The position numbers were made by a program, and so were the translations under genes. The notes below the pieces were generated by a model. The model made no database searches. It was given only the letters and a program-made list of their open reading frames with translations, and was not told the origin of the DNA. 64,000 nucleotides of DNA from Nocardia neocaledoniensis. GTDB taxonomy: Bacteria; Actinomycetota; Actinomycetes; Mycobacteriales; Mycobacteriaceae. The stretch spans positions 1 to 64,000 of the forward strand of contig NZ_JARWOJ010000399.1 of NCBI RefSeq assembly GCF_029868625.1, written 5' to 3'. The first letter of the stretch is position 1. Each line of letters begins with the position of its first letter. Positions 39,878-48,497 of this stretch are shown here, piece by piece.

Positions 39878-41266
39878 ATGACCGAACAGAGTGCAGCGAC
39901 CCGCCCGCTCCGCATTGCGATCGTGGGCGCAGGACCGGCCGGTATCTACGCCGCCGACGCGTTGATGAAGTCCGATGCCGACGTGAGCATCGACCTCTAC
40001 GAGCGCATGCCCGCCCCGTTCGGTCTGATCCGCTACGGCGTCGCGCCCGACCACCCGCGCATCAAGGGCATCATCACCGCCCTGCACAAGGTCCTCGACA
40101 AGGACCAGGTGCGCCTGCTCGGCAACATCGACTACGGCACCGACATCACCCTCGACGACCTGCGTCAGTTCTACGACGCGGTGATCTTCTCGACCGGCGC
40201 CAACGCCGACCGCGCGCTGCCGATCCCCGGCATCGACCTCGACGGCTCCTACGGCGCCGCCGACTTCGTGTCCTGGTACGACGGCCACCCGGATGTGCCG
40301 CGCTCGTGGCCGCTGGACGCGGAGAAGGTCGCCGTCCTCGGTGTCGGCAACGTCGCGCTGGACGTGGCCCGCGTGCTGGCCAAGACCGGTGACGAGCTGC
40401 TGCCGACCGAGATCCCGCCGAACGTCTACAAGGGCCTCAAGGCCAACAAGGCCGTCGAGGTGCACGTGTTCGGCCGTCGTGGCCCGGCGCAGGCCAAGTT
40501 CACCCCGCTCGAGCTGCGCGAACTCGACCACTCGCCGACCATCGAGGTCATCGTCGATCCCGAGGACATCGACTACGACGAGGGCTCCGAAGCCGCGCGC
40601 CGCAACTCCAAGCAGGTCGACATGGTCGCCAACACCCTCGAGCAGTGGGCCATCCGCGATCAGGGCGACCGTCCGCACAAGCTGTTCCTGCACTTCTTCG
40701 AGTCGCCCGCCGAGATCATCGGCGAGGACGGCAAGGTCGTCGGTCTCAAGACCGAGCGCACCCAGCTCGACGGCACCGGCAACGTCAAGGGCACCGGCGA
40801 GTTCAAGCAGTGGGACGTGCAGGCCATCTACCGCGCCGTCGGTTACCTGTCGCAGAACATCACCCAGCTGCCGTTCGACGACCAGGCGGGCACCGTGCCG
40901 AACGAGGCCGGTCGCGTGATCGCCGACGAGACCGCCGAGGGCTCGGCCCGGTTCATGCCCGCCACCTACGTGACCGGCTGGATCAAGCGCGGTCCGGTCG
41001 GCCTCATCGGCCACACCAAGGGCGACGCCAACGAGACCATCGCCTGCCTGCTCGACGACGCCAAGGACTTCACCCCGGCCGCCAAGCCGGAGCCGGAGGC
41101 GGTCACCGAGTTCCTCGAGGGCAAGGGCATCCCGTTCACCACTTGGGCGGGCTGGTACCGCCTCGACGCACACGAGCGCGCCCTCGGCGAGCCCGAGGGT
41201 CGCGAGCGCGTGAAGGTCGTGGAGCGCGAGGACATGCTGCGCGCTTCCGAGCCGAACAAGGTCTAG
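39878..41266 (+). CDS. fprA: Ferredoxin/NADP+ reductase FprA
   Basis: 462 aa adrenodoxin-reductase-like flavoenzyme. FAD motif IAIVGAGPAGIYAADAL, MPAPFGLIRYGVAPDHP, NADP motif VAVLGVGNVALDVARVL, and the C-terminal KRGPVGLIGHTKGDANE are all present. It passes electrons from NADPH to ferredoxins, e.g. for cytochromes P450. The length matches M. tuberculosis FprA closely. Confidence 0.95.
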   Translation: MTEQSAATRPLRIAIVGAGPAGIYAADALMKSDADVSIDLYERMPAPFGLIRYGVAPDHPRIKGIITALHKVLDKDQVRLLGNIDYGTDITLDDLRQFYDAVIFSTGANADRALPIPGIDLDGSYGAADFVSWYDGHPDVPRSWPLDAEKVAVLGVGNVALDVARVLAKTGDELLPTEIPPNVYKGLKANKAVEVHVFGRRGPAQAKFTPLELRELDHSPTIEVIVDPEDIDYDEGSEAARRNSKQVDMVANTLEQWAIRDQGDRPHKLFLHFFESPAEIIGEDGKVVGLKTERTQLDGTGNVKGTGEFKQWDVQAIYRAVGYLSQNITQLPFDDQAGTVPNEAGRVIADETAEGSARFMPATYVTGWIKRGPVGLIGHTKGDANETIACLLDDAKDFTPAAKPEPEAVTEFLEGKGIPFTTWAGWYRLDAHERALGEPEGRERVKVVEREDMLRASEPNKV

Positions 41267-41317
41267 CCCGCTCCCCTGACTCGCCGGTTAGGGGTCGGGT
41301 GAGGCATCCTGATACAC

Positions 41318-42184
41318 GTGTTCGATGCGCACGTCCACATCATCGATCCGCGGTACCCGCTGATCGAGAACGAAGGCTACCTGCCTGACCCCTACACCAT
41401 CGCCGACTATCGAAAGCGCATGGCGCACTTCGATGTTCGCGGTGGTGCGGTGGTCAGCGCATCGTTCCAGGGGACCGATCAGAGTTATCTGAAGGCGGCG
41501 CTGGCCGCGCTGGGCGACGGCTGGGTCGGAGTCACTCGGCTCGACCTGGACGCCAGTGACGAGGAGATCCTCGAACTGGACCGGGCGGGGGTGCGCGCGC
41601 TGCGGTTCAACCTCAAGCGCGCGGCCGCCGACATCACCCAGATGACCGTGCAGGCGCTGCGCGCGCACGAGCTGGCCGGCTGGCACGTGGAGCTCTACAT
41701 CGACGGCCAGATGCTGGCCTCGCTGCAGCCGGTGATCTCGAAATTGCCCGCCCTCTCGATCGACCACCTCGGCATGTCCGAGGAGGGCCTGCCGTATCTG
41801 CTCGACCTGGTCGATCGCGGGGCCAGGGTGAAGGCGACCGGTTTCGGCCGCGTCGACATGGACGTGGCCGAGACGCTGCGCCGCGTCCACGCCGTCAACC
41901 CCGGCGCGCTGATGTTCGGCACCGACCTGCCCGGCACGCGGGCGGGCAGGCCGTTCGAGGACGCCGACGTCGACCTGATCTGCCAGGTCGTCGGCGCCGA
42001 CCTGCACGCGGTGCTGGAGGACAACGCCCGCGCCGCCTACCGCCTGCCCGCGGTGGAGCGCTCGGCCAGTGATCCGCTGCCGACGATGCCCATACCCCGC
42101 ACCGACAATCCGACCGTGCCGATTCCGCGCGGCGATCTGCCCGGCGCGGGCGAACCGACCCGCCCGCTGCCGATCATCGAGTGA
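41318..42184 (+). CDS. Amidohydrolase family protein
   Basis: 288 aa from GTG. TIM-barrel hydrolase of the amidohydrolase-2 type: metal-binding VFDAHVHIIDPRYP, then LSIDHLGM and the Asp in MFGTDLPGTRAGRPF. Such enzymes are lactonases or decarboxylases; the substrate is not evident. An odd C-terminal tail of about 35 residues contains PTMPIP, PTVPIP and PTRPLP, three T-x-P-[IL]-P repeats absent from the catalytic fold. Its stop is immediately adjacent to the convergent stop of the next gene. Confidence 0.82.
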   Translation: MFDAHVHIIDPRYPLIENEGYLPDPYTIADYRKRMAHFDVRGGAVVSASFQGTDQSYLKAALAALGDGWVGVTRLDLDASDEEILELDRAGVRALRFNLKRAAADITQMTVQALRAHELAGWHVELYIDGQMLASLQPVISKLPALSIDHLGMSEEGLPYLLDLVDRGARVKATGFGRVDMDVAETLRRVHAVNPGALMFGTDLPGTRAGRPFEDADVDLICQVVGADLHAVLEDNARAAYRLPAVERSASDPLPTMPIPRTDNPTVPIPRGDLPGAGEPTRPLPIIE

Positions 42185-42667
42185 TCAGGCCAGGATGGCG
42201 CCGGTGAGCCAGACCCCGGACGCGAGCAGCGCCCCGAACAGTTCGACCAGCATCGACAGCCCGACGCCCTTGAGCGCGTGCACCGTCGCGGGCCAGGCGA
42301 GTTCGTTGGTCTTCAACCGGTACAGCTCGGCCAGGTACACACCGAGCACGAAACCGATGAACAGACCGACGACCGGGATGACGAAGAATCCGACGACGCC
42401 GAGGATCGCGCCGACGAGCAGCGCCCGGTTCGACACCCCCGCCTCGCGCATCCGCCGCCCCGGCCAGGTGTATTTCACGACACCGGAGATGACCAGTGCG
42501 ATGGTGGCGATCGCGAACACCGTCCAGGCCGCCGTGCCACCGGTCATGAAGGCCCACACCGCGATCGCGGCGAAGATCAGGATGATGCCGGGCAGGATCG
42601 GCACGATCACGCCGACGAGACCGACCAGAATGACGAGGCCTACGATGACCTCACCCCACACGCTCAC
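42185..42667 (-). CDS. DUF456 family membrane protein
   Basis: 160 aa with four or five hydrophobic helices. VPILPGIILIFAAIAVWAF and the Gly-zipper-like GAILGVVGFFVIPVVGLFIGF are DUF456 hallmarks. Function unknown in the family. Confidence 0.85.
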   Translation of the reverse strand: MSVWGEVIVGLVILVGLVGVIVPILPGIILIFAAIAVWAFMTGGTAAWTVFAIATIALVISGVVKYTWPGRRMREAGVSNRALLVGAILGVVGFFVIPVVGLFIGFVLGVYLAELYRLKTNELAWPATVHALKGVGLSMLVELFGALLASGVWLTGAILA

Positions 42668-42793
42668 TACTTGGTCCTCCCATTACGGCGCCGGGTCGCG
42701 CCACCGGAATTCTCGCCCATGCCCTACCAGCCCCGCCATCCCGACGCTATTGTCGGAGTGTCAATACGGTTCGACGAGGAACAGAGGTCAGGT

Positions 42794-43885
42794 GTGACTA
42801 CCACCGCCAGGACGGGGCCCCTCGCGGGCATCAAGGTCATCGAGCTGGCCGGCATCGGGCCGGGCCCGCACGCCGCGCTGCTGCTGGCCGATCTCGGCGC
42901 CGACGTGGTCCGCGTGCAGCGTCCGGGCATGATGCCCGGCTTCATGGAGCGCCCGCAGTGGCGTGGCCGGACCATTGTCGAGGCCAACCTGAAGGACCCC
43001 GCCGACGTCGCCAAGATCCTCGACCTGGTCGAGAAGGCCGACGTGCTGCTCGAGGGCTTCCGCCCGGGCGTGACCGAGCGCATGGGCCTCGGCCCCGACG
43101 AGGCGCTCGCCCGCAATCCACGTCTGGTCTACGGCCGGATGACCGGCTGGGGCCAGCACGGTCCGCTCGCCGATCGCGCGGGCCACGACATCAACTACAT
43201 CTCGCTGACCGGTGTGCTCAACGCCATCGGCCGCAAGGGTGAGCGCCCGGTGCCGCCGCTGAACATGGTGGGCGACTTCGGTGGCGGCTCGATGTTCCTG
43301 GTGTTCGGCGTGCTCGCCGCGCTGGTCGAGCGGCAGACCTCGGGCAAGGGCCAGGTGATCGACGCCGCGATGATCGATGGCGCGCTCGCCCTCTCACACA
43401 TGATCTGGGGGATGCGCGGAGTGGGCCTGTGGTCCGACGAGCGCGGCACCAACCTGCTCGACACCGGCATGGCGTTCTACGACACCTACGAGACCGCCGA
43501 CGGCAAGTACATGGCCGTCGGCGCGATCGAGCCGCAGTTCTACGCCGAGCTGCTGGCGGGTCTGGAGATCGACCCCGATGGCCTGCCGATGCAGATCGAC
43601 CCGAACGGGCAGGAGCAGCTGCGCAAGCTGTTCGCGGACAAGTTCAAGACCAAGACCCGCGACGAGTGGGCCGCGATCTTCGACGGCACCGACGCCTGCA
43701 CCACGCCGGTGCTGACGTTCACCGAAGCCGAGCAGAACCCGCACATCGTGGCCCGCACCGGCCTGATCGAGATCGACGGCGTCGTCCAGCACGCGCCGGC
43801 CCCGCGCTTCTCGCGTACGCCGAGCGGCACGCCGACGCCGCCGCCGTCGGAGACGACACCGATCGAATCGGTCTGGGCTGACTGA
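42794..43885 (+). CDS. mcr: Alpha-methylacyl-CoA racemase
   Basis: 363 aa class III CoA-transferase-fold enzyme closely matching mycobacterial MCR along its length. LAGIGPGPHAALLLADLGADVVR, the catalytic His in AGHDINYI, Asp in GDFGGGSM and Glu in VGAIEPQFY are present. It interconverts (R)- and (S)-2-methylacyl-CoA for oxidation of branched lipids and sterol side chains. The GTG start after an AGAGG site gives the family N-terminus. Confidence 0.92.
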   Translation: MTTTARTGPLAGIKVIELAGIGPGPHAALLLADLGADVVRVQRPGMMPGFMERPQWRGRTIVEANLKDPADVAKILDLVEKADVLLEGFRPGVTERMGLGPDEALARNPRLVYGRMTGWGQHGPLADRAGHDINYISLTGVLNAIGRKGERPVPPLNMVGDFGGGSMFLVFGVLAALVERQTSGKGQVIDAAMIDGALALSHMIWGMRGVGLWSDERGTNLLDTGMAFYDTYETADGKYMAVGAIEPQFYAELLAGLEIDPDGLPMQIDPNGQEQLRKLFADKFKTKTRDEWAAIFDGTDACTTPVLTFTEAEQNPHIVARTGLIEIDGVVQHAPAPRFSRTPSGTPTPPPSETTPIESVWAD

Positions 43886-43891
43886 TTTCCC

Positions 43892-43932
43892 GGCCTGTCG
43901 TCGGTAGTCTCACCAGCTATCGACGACAGGCC
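43892..43932 (+). terminator. Terminator after mcr
   Basis: GGCCTGTCGTCG (43892-43903) is exactly complementary to CGACGACAGGCC (43921-43932), a perfect 12-bp stem 6 nt beyond the mcr stop. Confidence 0.7.
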
Positions 43933-43963
43933 ACGGATCCGCACCGGCCACCGGCCACCGAAG

Positions 43964-44296
43964 GTGCTCGCCGCGATCACCGCGGCCACCACCTTCGGCG
44001 CCGCGCTGCTCATCTTCGCCGTGGCCGAGGCGCTGTTCGCCTCCCCCTGCGGCGCCGACGTGCCGGTCCCGGCGACGGTCAGCGTGTTGAGCGGTCTCGC
44101 GGCCGGGCTGTTGCTGGCCAGCACCCTCGCGCTGATCTGCCTGTTGGTCCTGCTGTCGCGCCAGCCGTCGAGCCGCGCTGCCGTCGTCCCGCTGACCACG
44201 GTCGCCGTCGTGGTCTCGGCGCTGTTGATGCTCGGCGTCGGCTACGAGACCGTGCGGCCCGCGTCGAACGCGGGCGGATACCACTCGTGCCGCTGA
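43964..44296 (+). CDS. Small three-helix membrane protein
   Basis: 110 aa from GTG. Three hydrophobic segments (about 1-25, 38-63 and 73-93). Two Cys, one in LFASPCGADVP and one at the C-terminus (GGYHSCR), may form an extracytoplasmic disulfide. No recognised family; the start is uncertain. Confidence 0.5.
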   Translation: MLAAITAATTFGAALLIFAVAEALFASPCGADVPVPATVSVLSGLAAGLLLASTLALICLLVLLSRQPSSRAAVVPLTTVAVVVSALLMLGVGYETVRPASNAGGYHSCR

Positions 44297-44305
44297 GACC
44301 GTTAC

Positions 44306-45808
44306 TCAGTAGCAGGTGAGCGGTTGCAGCGGGTCGGCGGCGCGGGGAGTCAGCGCCTCGTAGGCAGCCGCGATGGACTTCACGGCCAGGCGCAGGTCCG
44401 GCTCCGGGTGGGTGAACGGCAGCCGCAGGAACCGCTCGAAGGCGCCCTGGACGCCGAAACGTGGTCCGGCCGCGAGCAATACGCCGTGATTGGGGGCGGT
44501 GGCGGCCAACGCGGTGGAGACCGGGCTCGGTAGCTGCGCCCAGACCGACATGCCGCCGGCGCCGGGGGCGATGTGCCAGCCGGGGAGATCCTCGGCGACG
44601 GCGTCGAGCAGGGTGGCCCGCTGGGCCCGCAGTTGCTCGCGGCGCCGGTCGAGGATCGGTTCGGCGTTCTCCAGCAGGTGGATCGTGGCGAGCTGGTCCA
44701 TGACGGGGGTGCCGAGGTCGACGGTGGAGCGGATGCCGAGCAGCTTGGTGATCAGTGCCTGATTGGTGCGGATCCAGCCCACCCGCAGGCCGCCCCAGAA
44801 CGACTTCGAGGCCGAACCGATCGTGATGATCTCCGAACCCTTCGCGAACGCGGCGACCGGCGGCGGCATCGGCTCGTCGGACAGGTTCAGATCGCTCATC
44901 GACTCGTCGACGACGATGGTCATCCTGGTGTCGCGGGCGATCGCGGCCAGCTCGGCGCGCCCCTCCTCGCCGAGCAGCAGGCCGGTCGGGTTGTTGAAGT
45001 CGGGGACGAGGTAGGCCAGCGTCGCCGCGGTCTGCCTGGCGGTGCTGCGCAGACCGTCGAGATCCCAACCGGCGTGCGGGAATTCGGGGCGAAGTGGAAC
45101 CGGGATCGGGCGGGCGCCGACATCGCGGATGGCCTCGATGGCGTTCGGATAGCTGGGGTGCTCGATCAGCACGCGCGCGGCGGGCGAGGTGAGGACGTTG
45201 AGCAGCAGCCGAAGGCCGTGCTGGGCGCCGAGCGTCACCAGGATCTGGTCGGGTTCGGTGGGCAGGCCGCGCGCGGTGTAGCGGCGGGCCAGCGCCTCGC
45301 GCAGCGCGAGCACGCCGACCGGGTCCATGCCGTGGGTGCCCAGGTAGGCCGGAATACCTTGCAGCGCCATGGAATACGCGTCGTGCAGCTCCGGCGGGGC
45401 CGACATCGCCGCGTAGGTCATATCGATGGTCGGCAGTTCCGGCTGCGCCATCAGCGCCATGATCCCGCGCGTCGGCTTGGCGCCGTCGTGCGCGACGGCG
45501 GGCGGCAGGGCCACCGTGCTGCGCGAACCCTGGCGGCTGATCAGGTAGCCGTGTTCACGCAGCAGCGAGTACGTGGAGGTGATGGTCGTGCGGCTGACAC
45601 CCAGCGTGGCGGCCAGATCGCGCTCGCTGGGCAGCGCGACACCGAGCGGGGCGCGACCGTCGTGGATCAGCAGCCGGATGGCCTCGGCCAGCGCCAGATA
45701 GGCGGGCCGATGGGGGCGACGCTCGGGGGAATCGCCGTCGGGTTCGGGGTCGCGCCACCGGCCGAGGTCGCGGGCCAGGCCCGACGCGCCGATCACTCTT
45801 GTCGCCAT
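44306..45808 (-). CDS. MocR-type regulator (GntR-HTH + aminotransferase fold)
   Basis: 500 aa. Residues 35-100 form a GntR winged helix (LPSERDLAATLGVSRTTITSTYSLLREHGYL). A class I aminotransferase domain follows with VPDFNNPTG and a PLP Lys in IGSASKSFWGGLRVGW. MocR proteins sense PLP or amino compounds. The usual targets (pdxST, gabT) are not adjacent; only the small gene at 45870 diverges. A -35/-10 pair lies just before its ATG. Confidence 0.9.
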   Translation of the reverse strand: MATRVIGASGLARDLGRWRDPEPDGDSPERRPHRPAYLALAEAIRLLIHDGRAPLGVALPSERDLAATLGVSRTTITSTYSLLREHGYLISRQGSRSTVALPPAVAHDGAKPTRGIMALMAQPELPTIDMTYAAMSAPPELHDAYSMALQGIPAYLGTHGMDPVGVLALREALARRYTARGLPTEPDQILVTLGAQHGLRLLLNVLTSPAARVLIEHPSYPNAIEAIRDVGARPIPVPLRPEFPHAGWDLDGLRSTARQTAATLAYLVPDFNNPTGLLLGEEGRAELAAIARDTRMTIVVDESMSDLNLSDEPMPPPVAAFAKGSEIITIGSASKSFWGGLRVGWIRTNQALITKLLGIRSTVDLGTPVMDQLATIHLLENAEPILDRRREQLRAQRATLLDAVAEDLPGWHIAPGAGGMSVWAQLPSPVSTALAATAPNHGVLLAAGPRFGVQGAFERFLRLPFTHPEPDLRLAVKSIAAAYEALTPRAADPLQPLTCY

Positions 45809-45815
45809 GAAGTCC

Positions 45816-45845
45816 AGTATTCCGGAAGTGGATATTTATTGGCAA
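45816..45845 (-). promoter_or_regulatory. Promoter of the MocR gene
   Basis: On the minus strand TTGCCA (45845-45840) and AATACT (45821-45816) are 18 bp apart. The ATG follows 7 nt after the -10 box, so the transcript is probably leaderless. TTCCGGAA lies within the spacer as a possible operator core. Confidence 0.5.
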
Positions 45846-45869
45846 GGCCAGTCGGAGGATTCTTGCGCT

Positions 45870-46154
45870 ATGACCACTTTCCTCGCCCTCGCCGTCGCCG
45901 CCGCTTTCGGGTTCGCGGTCTATCACTTCTCCCCGAAACGCGGGGAACTGCCGTTCTGGCCGTTCCAGTACCTGCCCCACGACCGCGCCTTCGGCACCTA
46001 TGATGACCAGCGCCTTTATCGCGATCTGGACGCTATGCGGGTGCACGAGGACGCGGTCGACCCCGCGCCGAGCGCCACCGCCGCGGACGATCCAGTCCAG
46101 TTGCCGAAAACTGGCCCCTTCAAGGCCGGTCAGCGTGGACCCCTCGCTGCGTGA
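45870..46154 (+). CDS. Small membrane-anchored protein
   Basis: 94 aa. One N-terminal hydrophobic helix (MTTFLALAVAAAFGFAVYHF) is followed by a polar tail. GGAGG lies 11 nt before the ATG; an upstream in-frame ATG at 45807 was rejected because it overlaps the MocR start. Divergent from MocR and a possible target. No recognised family. Confidence 0.55.
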   Translation: MTTFLALAVAAAFGFAVYHFSPKRGELPFWPFQYLPHDRAFGTYDDQRLYRDLDAMRVHEDAVDPAPSATAADDPVQLPKTGPFKAGQRGPLAA

Positions 46155-46186
46155 ATCTGTCACCGGGTCGGCGCACACTGTCCTGC

Positions 46187-46750
46187 ATGAGTTCCGGAAC
46201 CAGGACCGAACCGGTTGCCGCGGCACTGTTCGACACGGCGATCGGCCTGTGCGCGATCGCCTGGCACGGCGACACCGTCGTGCGGTTCCAGTTACCCGAG
46301 GCCAGTGAGGAACAGACCCTCGCGCGCATCACCAGACCACTCGGCGGCATGCCGGTGGACGAAGACGAACCGGGTCCGGCGATCACCACCGCGATCGCCG
46401 GCATCCGGGCGCACCTGGCCGGGACACTCGACCCGCTGCGCTGGATCGCGATCGACCTGCGCGATACGCCCGAGTTCCACCGCGCCGTCTACGCGGTCAC
46501 CCGTGATATCGACCCCGGCCGCACCCTCAGCTACGGCGACATCGCCACCCGCCTCGGGGCGCCGGGCTCGGCCCAGGCCGTGGGACAGGCACTGGGGCGC
46601 AATCCGATTCCGCTGATCGTGCCGTGTCACCGCGTGCTCGCGGCCGACCACGCGCTGCACGGGTTCTCGGCGCCGGGCGGCATCGGGACCAAGGCGCGGC
46701 TGCTGGAGATCGAGCGGACGCCGGGGTTCGGCGAGCCGATGCTGTTCTGA
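46187..46750 (+). CDS. ogt: Methylated-DNA-[protein]-cysteine S-methyltransferase
   Basis: 187 aa suicide DNA-repair methyltransferase. The acceptor Cys lies in LIVPCHRVLA, the helix-turn-helix includes RTLSYGDIATRLGAPGSAQAVGQALG, and HGFSAPGGIGTKARLLEIE completes the family signature. Removes alkyl groups from O6-guanine. Confidence 0.92.
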   Translation: MSSGTRTEPVAAALFDTAIGLCAIAWHGDTVVRFQLPEASEEQTLARITRPLGGMPVDEDEPGPAITTAIAGIRAHLAGTLDPLRWIAIDLRDTPEFHRAVYAVTRDIDPGRTLSYGDIATRLGAPGSAQAVGQALGRNPIPLIVPCHRVLAADHALHGFSAPGGIGTKARLLEIERTPGFGEPMLF

Positions 46751-46832
46751 ACCGCGCGCGAAACCCGGTCCCACCTGCGCGGGACTCGTCGCGTACCGTC
46801 GGATTCCGATCCGGCATCGAGAGGAACCCACC

Positions 46833-47651
46833 ATGCAGACAGTGACGTCGGCCGACGGCACCACCATCGCCTACGACCGGGTCGGCGATGGCACCGCGGG
46901 GACGGTCATCCTGATCGGTGGGGCCTTCAGCCACCGCGAGTTCCCGACGATGGTCGAACTCGCGCAGACCCTGGCCACGGAATTCGATCTGACGGTGCTC
47001 AACTACGACCGGCGCGGCCGTGGCGACAGCGAGGATTCGCCCGGCGTGTACAACGTGGCCAACGAGATCGCCGACATCGCGGCGCTCGTCGAGGCCGCCG
47101 GTGGCGAGGCCGCGCTGTTCGGCTGGTCCTCGGGTGCCGTGCTGGCGCTGCTCGCCGCGGCGAACGTACCGGGTGTCACCGCGGTGGTCGCCTTCGAGCC
47201 GCCGTTCGTGGTCGACCCGAAACACCATGTGCCGCCGCAGGATCTGGAAGCCAAGCTGCATCCGATGATCGCGGCGGGCAAGCGCGACAAGACGGTGCGG
47301 TACTACATGAGCAAGGCCATGGGTATGCCGTGGCTGATGGTCACCGCCATGCGGGTCACGCCGTTCTGGAAATCCCTTGCCGCGACGTCGAATTCGACCG
47401 CGCACGACTGGGCGGTGATGAAGCCCTACATGCGCGGCCGCAAACTCGACCCCGCCGACTGGCGCGAGGTCACCGTGCCCGTCCTCGTCCTCGCGGGTGA
47501 CCGCACGGCCCTGCTGCTCGCCACGGCCGCCAAGGCCGCCGCCACAGCACTGCCCGACGCCGAGCTCGTCGAGCTCCCCGGCATGGGCCACAACCCGAAG
47601 ATCTCCGTGCTCGCCCCCGTCGCGGGTGAATTCCTCACGCGCACGAGATAG
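46833..47651 (+). CDS. Alpha/beta hydrolase
   Basis: 272 aa. Catalytic Ser in LFGWSSGAVLAL, Asp candidate in VLAGDRTALL and His in LPGMGHNPKI form the usual triad. The oxyanion region is ILIGGAF. No lid expansion. Substrate unknown; no operon partner. Confidence 0.85.
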   Translation: MQTVTSADGTTIAYDRVGDGTAGTVILIGGAFSHREFPTMVELAQTLATEFDLTVLNYDRRGRGDSEDSPGVYNVANEIADIAALVEAAGGEAALFGWSSGAVLALLAAANVPGVTAVVAFEPPFVVDPKHHVPPQDLEAKLHPMIAAGKRDKTVRYYMSKAMGMPWLMVTAMRVTPFWKSLAATSNSTAHDWAVMKPYMRGRKLDPADWREVTVPVLVLAGDRTALLLATAAKAAATALPDAELVELPGMGHNPKISVLAPVAGEFLTRTR

Positions 47652-47836
47652 TTCGGCCGCTTCGCCACCGAGTCGATTGCCCGGCGAACTGTCCGACGCG
47701 ACCATCGGGCGACCGAGTCACTGCGTCGAGTCTGCCGGGGCGATCTCGAGGAATCGGCAGGTGGCGCGGGCCGGCAGCCTGCGCCGAGGCCGACGGACTG
47801 TTCATCGTCACCGGCCGCGTCAGCTCGGCGGTTCGC

Positions 47837-48130
47837 TCATGGTGGCGGTGGATGGTCTCGGTAGAACTGGCAGGGGTCGCCGGTGAGGTAGCCGTCCATG
47901 CAGGCGAAGTAGGTCTGGACGCACGCATTGCTGGTGCAGCCCGCCGTGTAGAGCATGCCGCGGATACGCTCGTTGCGTTGCTGCGAGGGCACGAGGGTCT
48001 GCGCGGGCGGGAGCACCGTCTTCACCGGCGACGCACTCGGCGGCGGAGCCGGCTCATCCGACGACCCGCACCCGGGCAGCACCGCGACAGCGACCAGCAC
48101 CGACAGGGCGAACCCCACACGCACCGACAT
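47837..48130 (-). CDS. Small Cys-rich lipoprotein
   Basis: 97 aa. Signal peptide MSVRVGFALSVLVAVAVLPGC with lipobox LPGC, a Pro-rich linker, then a short domain with four Cys (TAGCTSNACVQTYFACMDGY, then DPCQF) likely to form two disulfides. Ribosome binding site ggaggtggctg precedes the ATG. The 185 bases between it and the hydrolase hold no gene that I can see. Confidence 0.75.
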   Translation of the reverse strand: MSVRVGFALSVLVAVAVLPGCGSSDEPAPPPSASPVKTVLPPAQTLVPSQQRNERIRGMLYTAGCTSNACVQTYFACMDGYLTGDPCQFYRDHPPPP

Positions 48131-48327
48131 CAGCCACCTCCGTCCCGACCCGCCTCGACGCTACTACCGCCCTCCGAACCGCACCCGCCCGCCCGGTGAA
48201 CCCCGGTACGGCCGATATCCCAGCGCCACCGACACGCTCTGTGAGGTGCGCCGAGATCTCCGAATTCGGCGGGGTGCGACCGCGGCAAGCAGGGGGCGTA
48301 CCCCCACTCAGAACCGCCCGAAGGCGG

Positions 48328-48420
48328 TCAGTCCGACAGGGTCGGCGGGGCGGGCAGTGCGACCTGTGGGAGCGGCACCGCGTGGAGCTGCGGGCACGGC
48401 ATTTTCTCGAGCCGGGTGAC
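48328..48420 (-). pseudogene. Decayed paralogous fragment of the next gene's 3' end
   Basis: The minus strand reads LEKMPCPQLHAVPLPQ and then runs to a stop at 48328. The adjacent gene ends IEKMPHQQLPAVPLP, and the DNA is clearly alignable over about 55 bases (48361-48416 against 48494-48550). No start or other part of a gene is attached. It is a leftover of a partial tandem duplication. The rest of 48131-48497 shows no gene. Confidence 0.6.
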
Positions 48421-48497
48421 CCGGCGGCGGACCCCCGTCCACGGCCGTTCCCGCCGCTGGCGAAGGTGGGCTGCCACGCGTCCTCTGCGGCGCGACC

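Noticed and set aside
41268-41300. Hairpin CCCCTGAC/GTTAGGGG after fprA
   Set aside because: Short stem with a mismatch; possible terminator but too weak to list as a feature.
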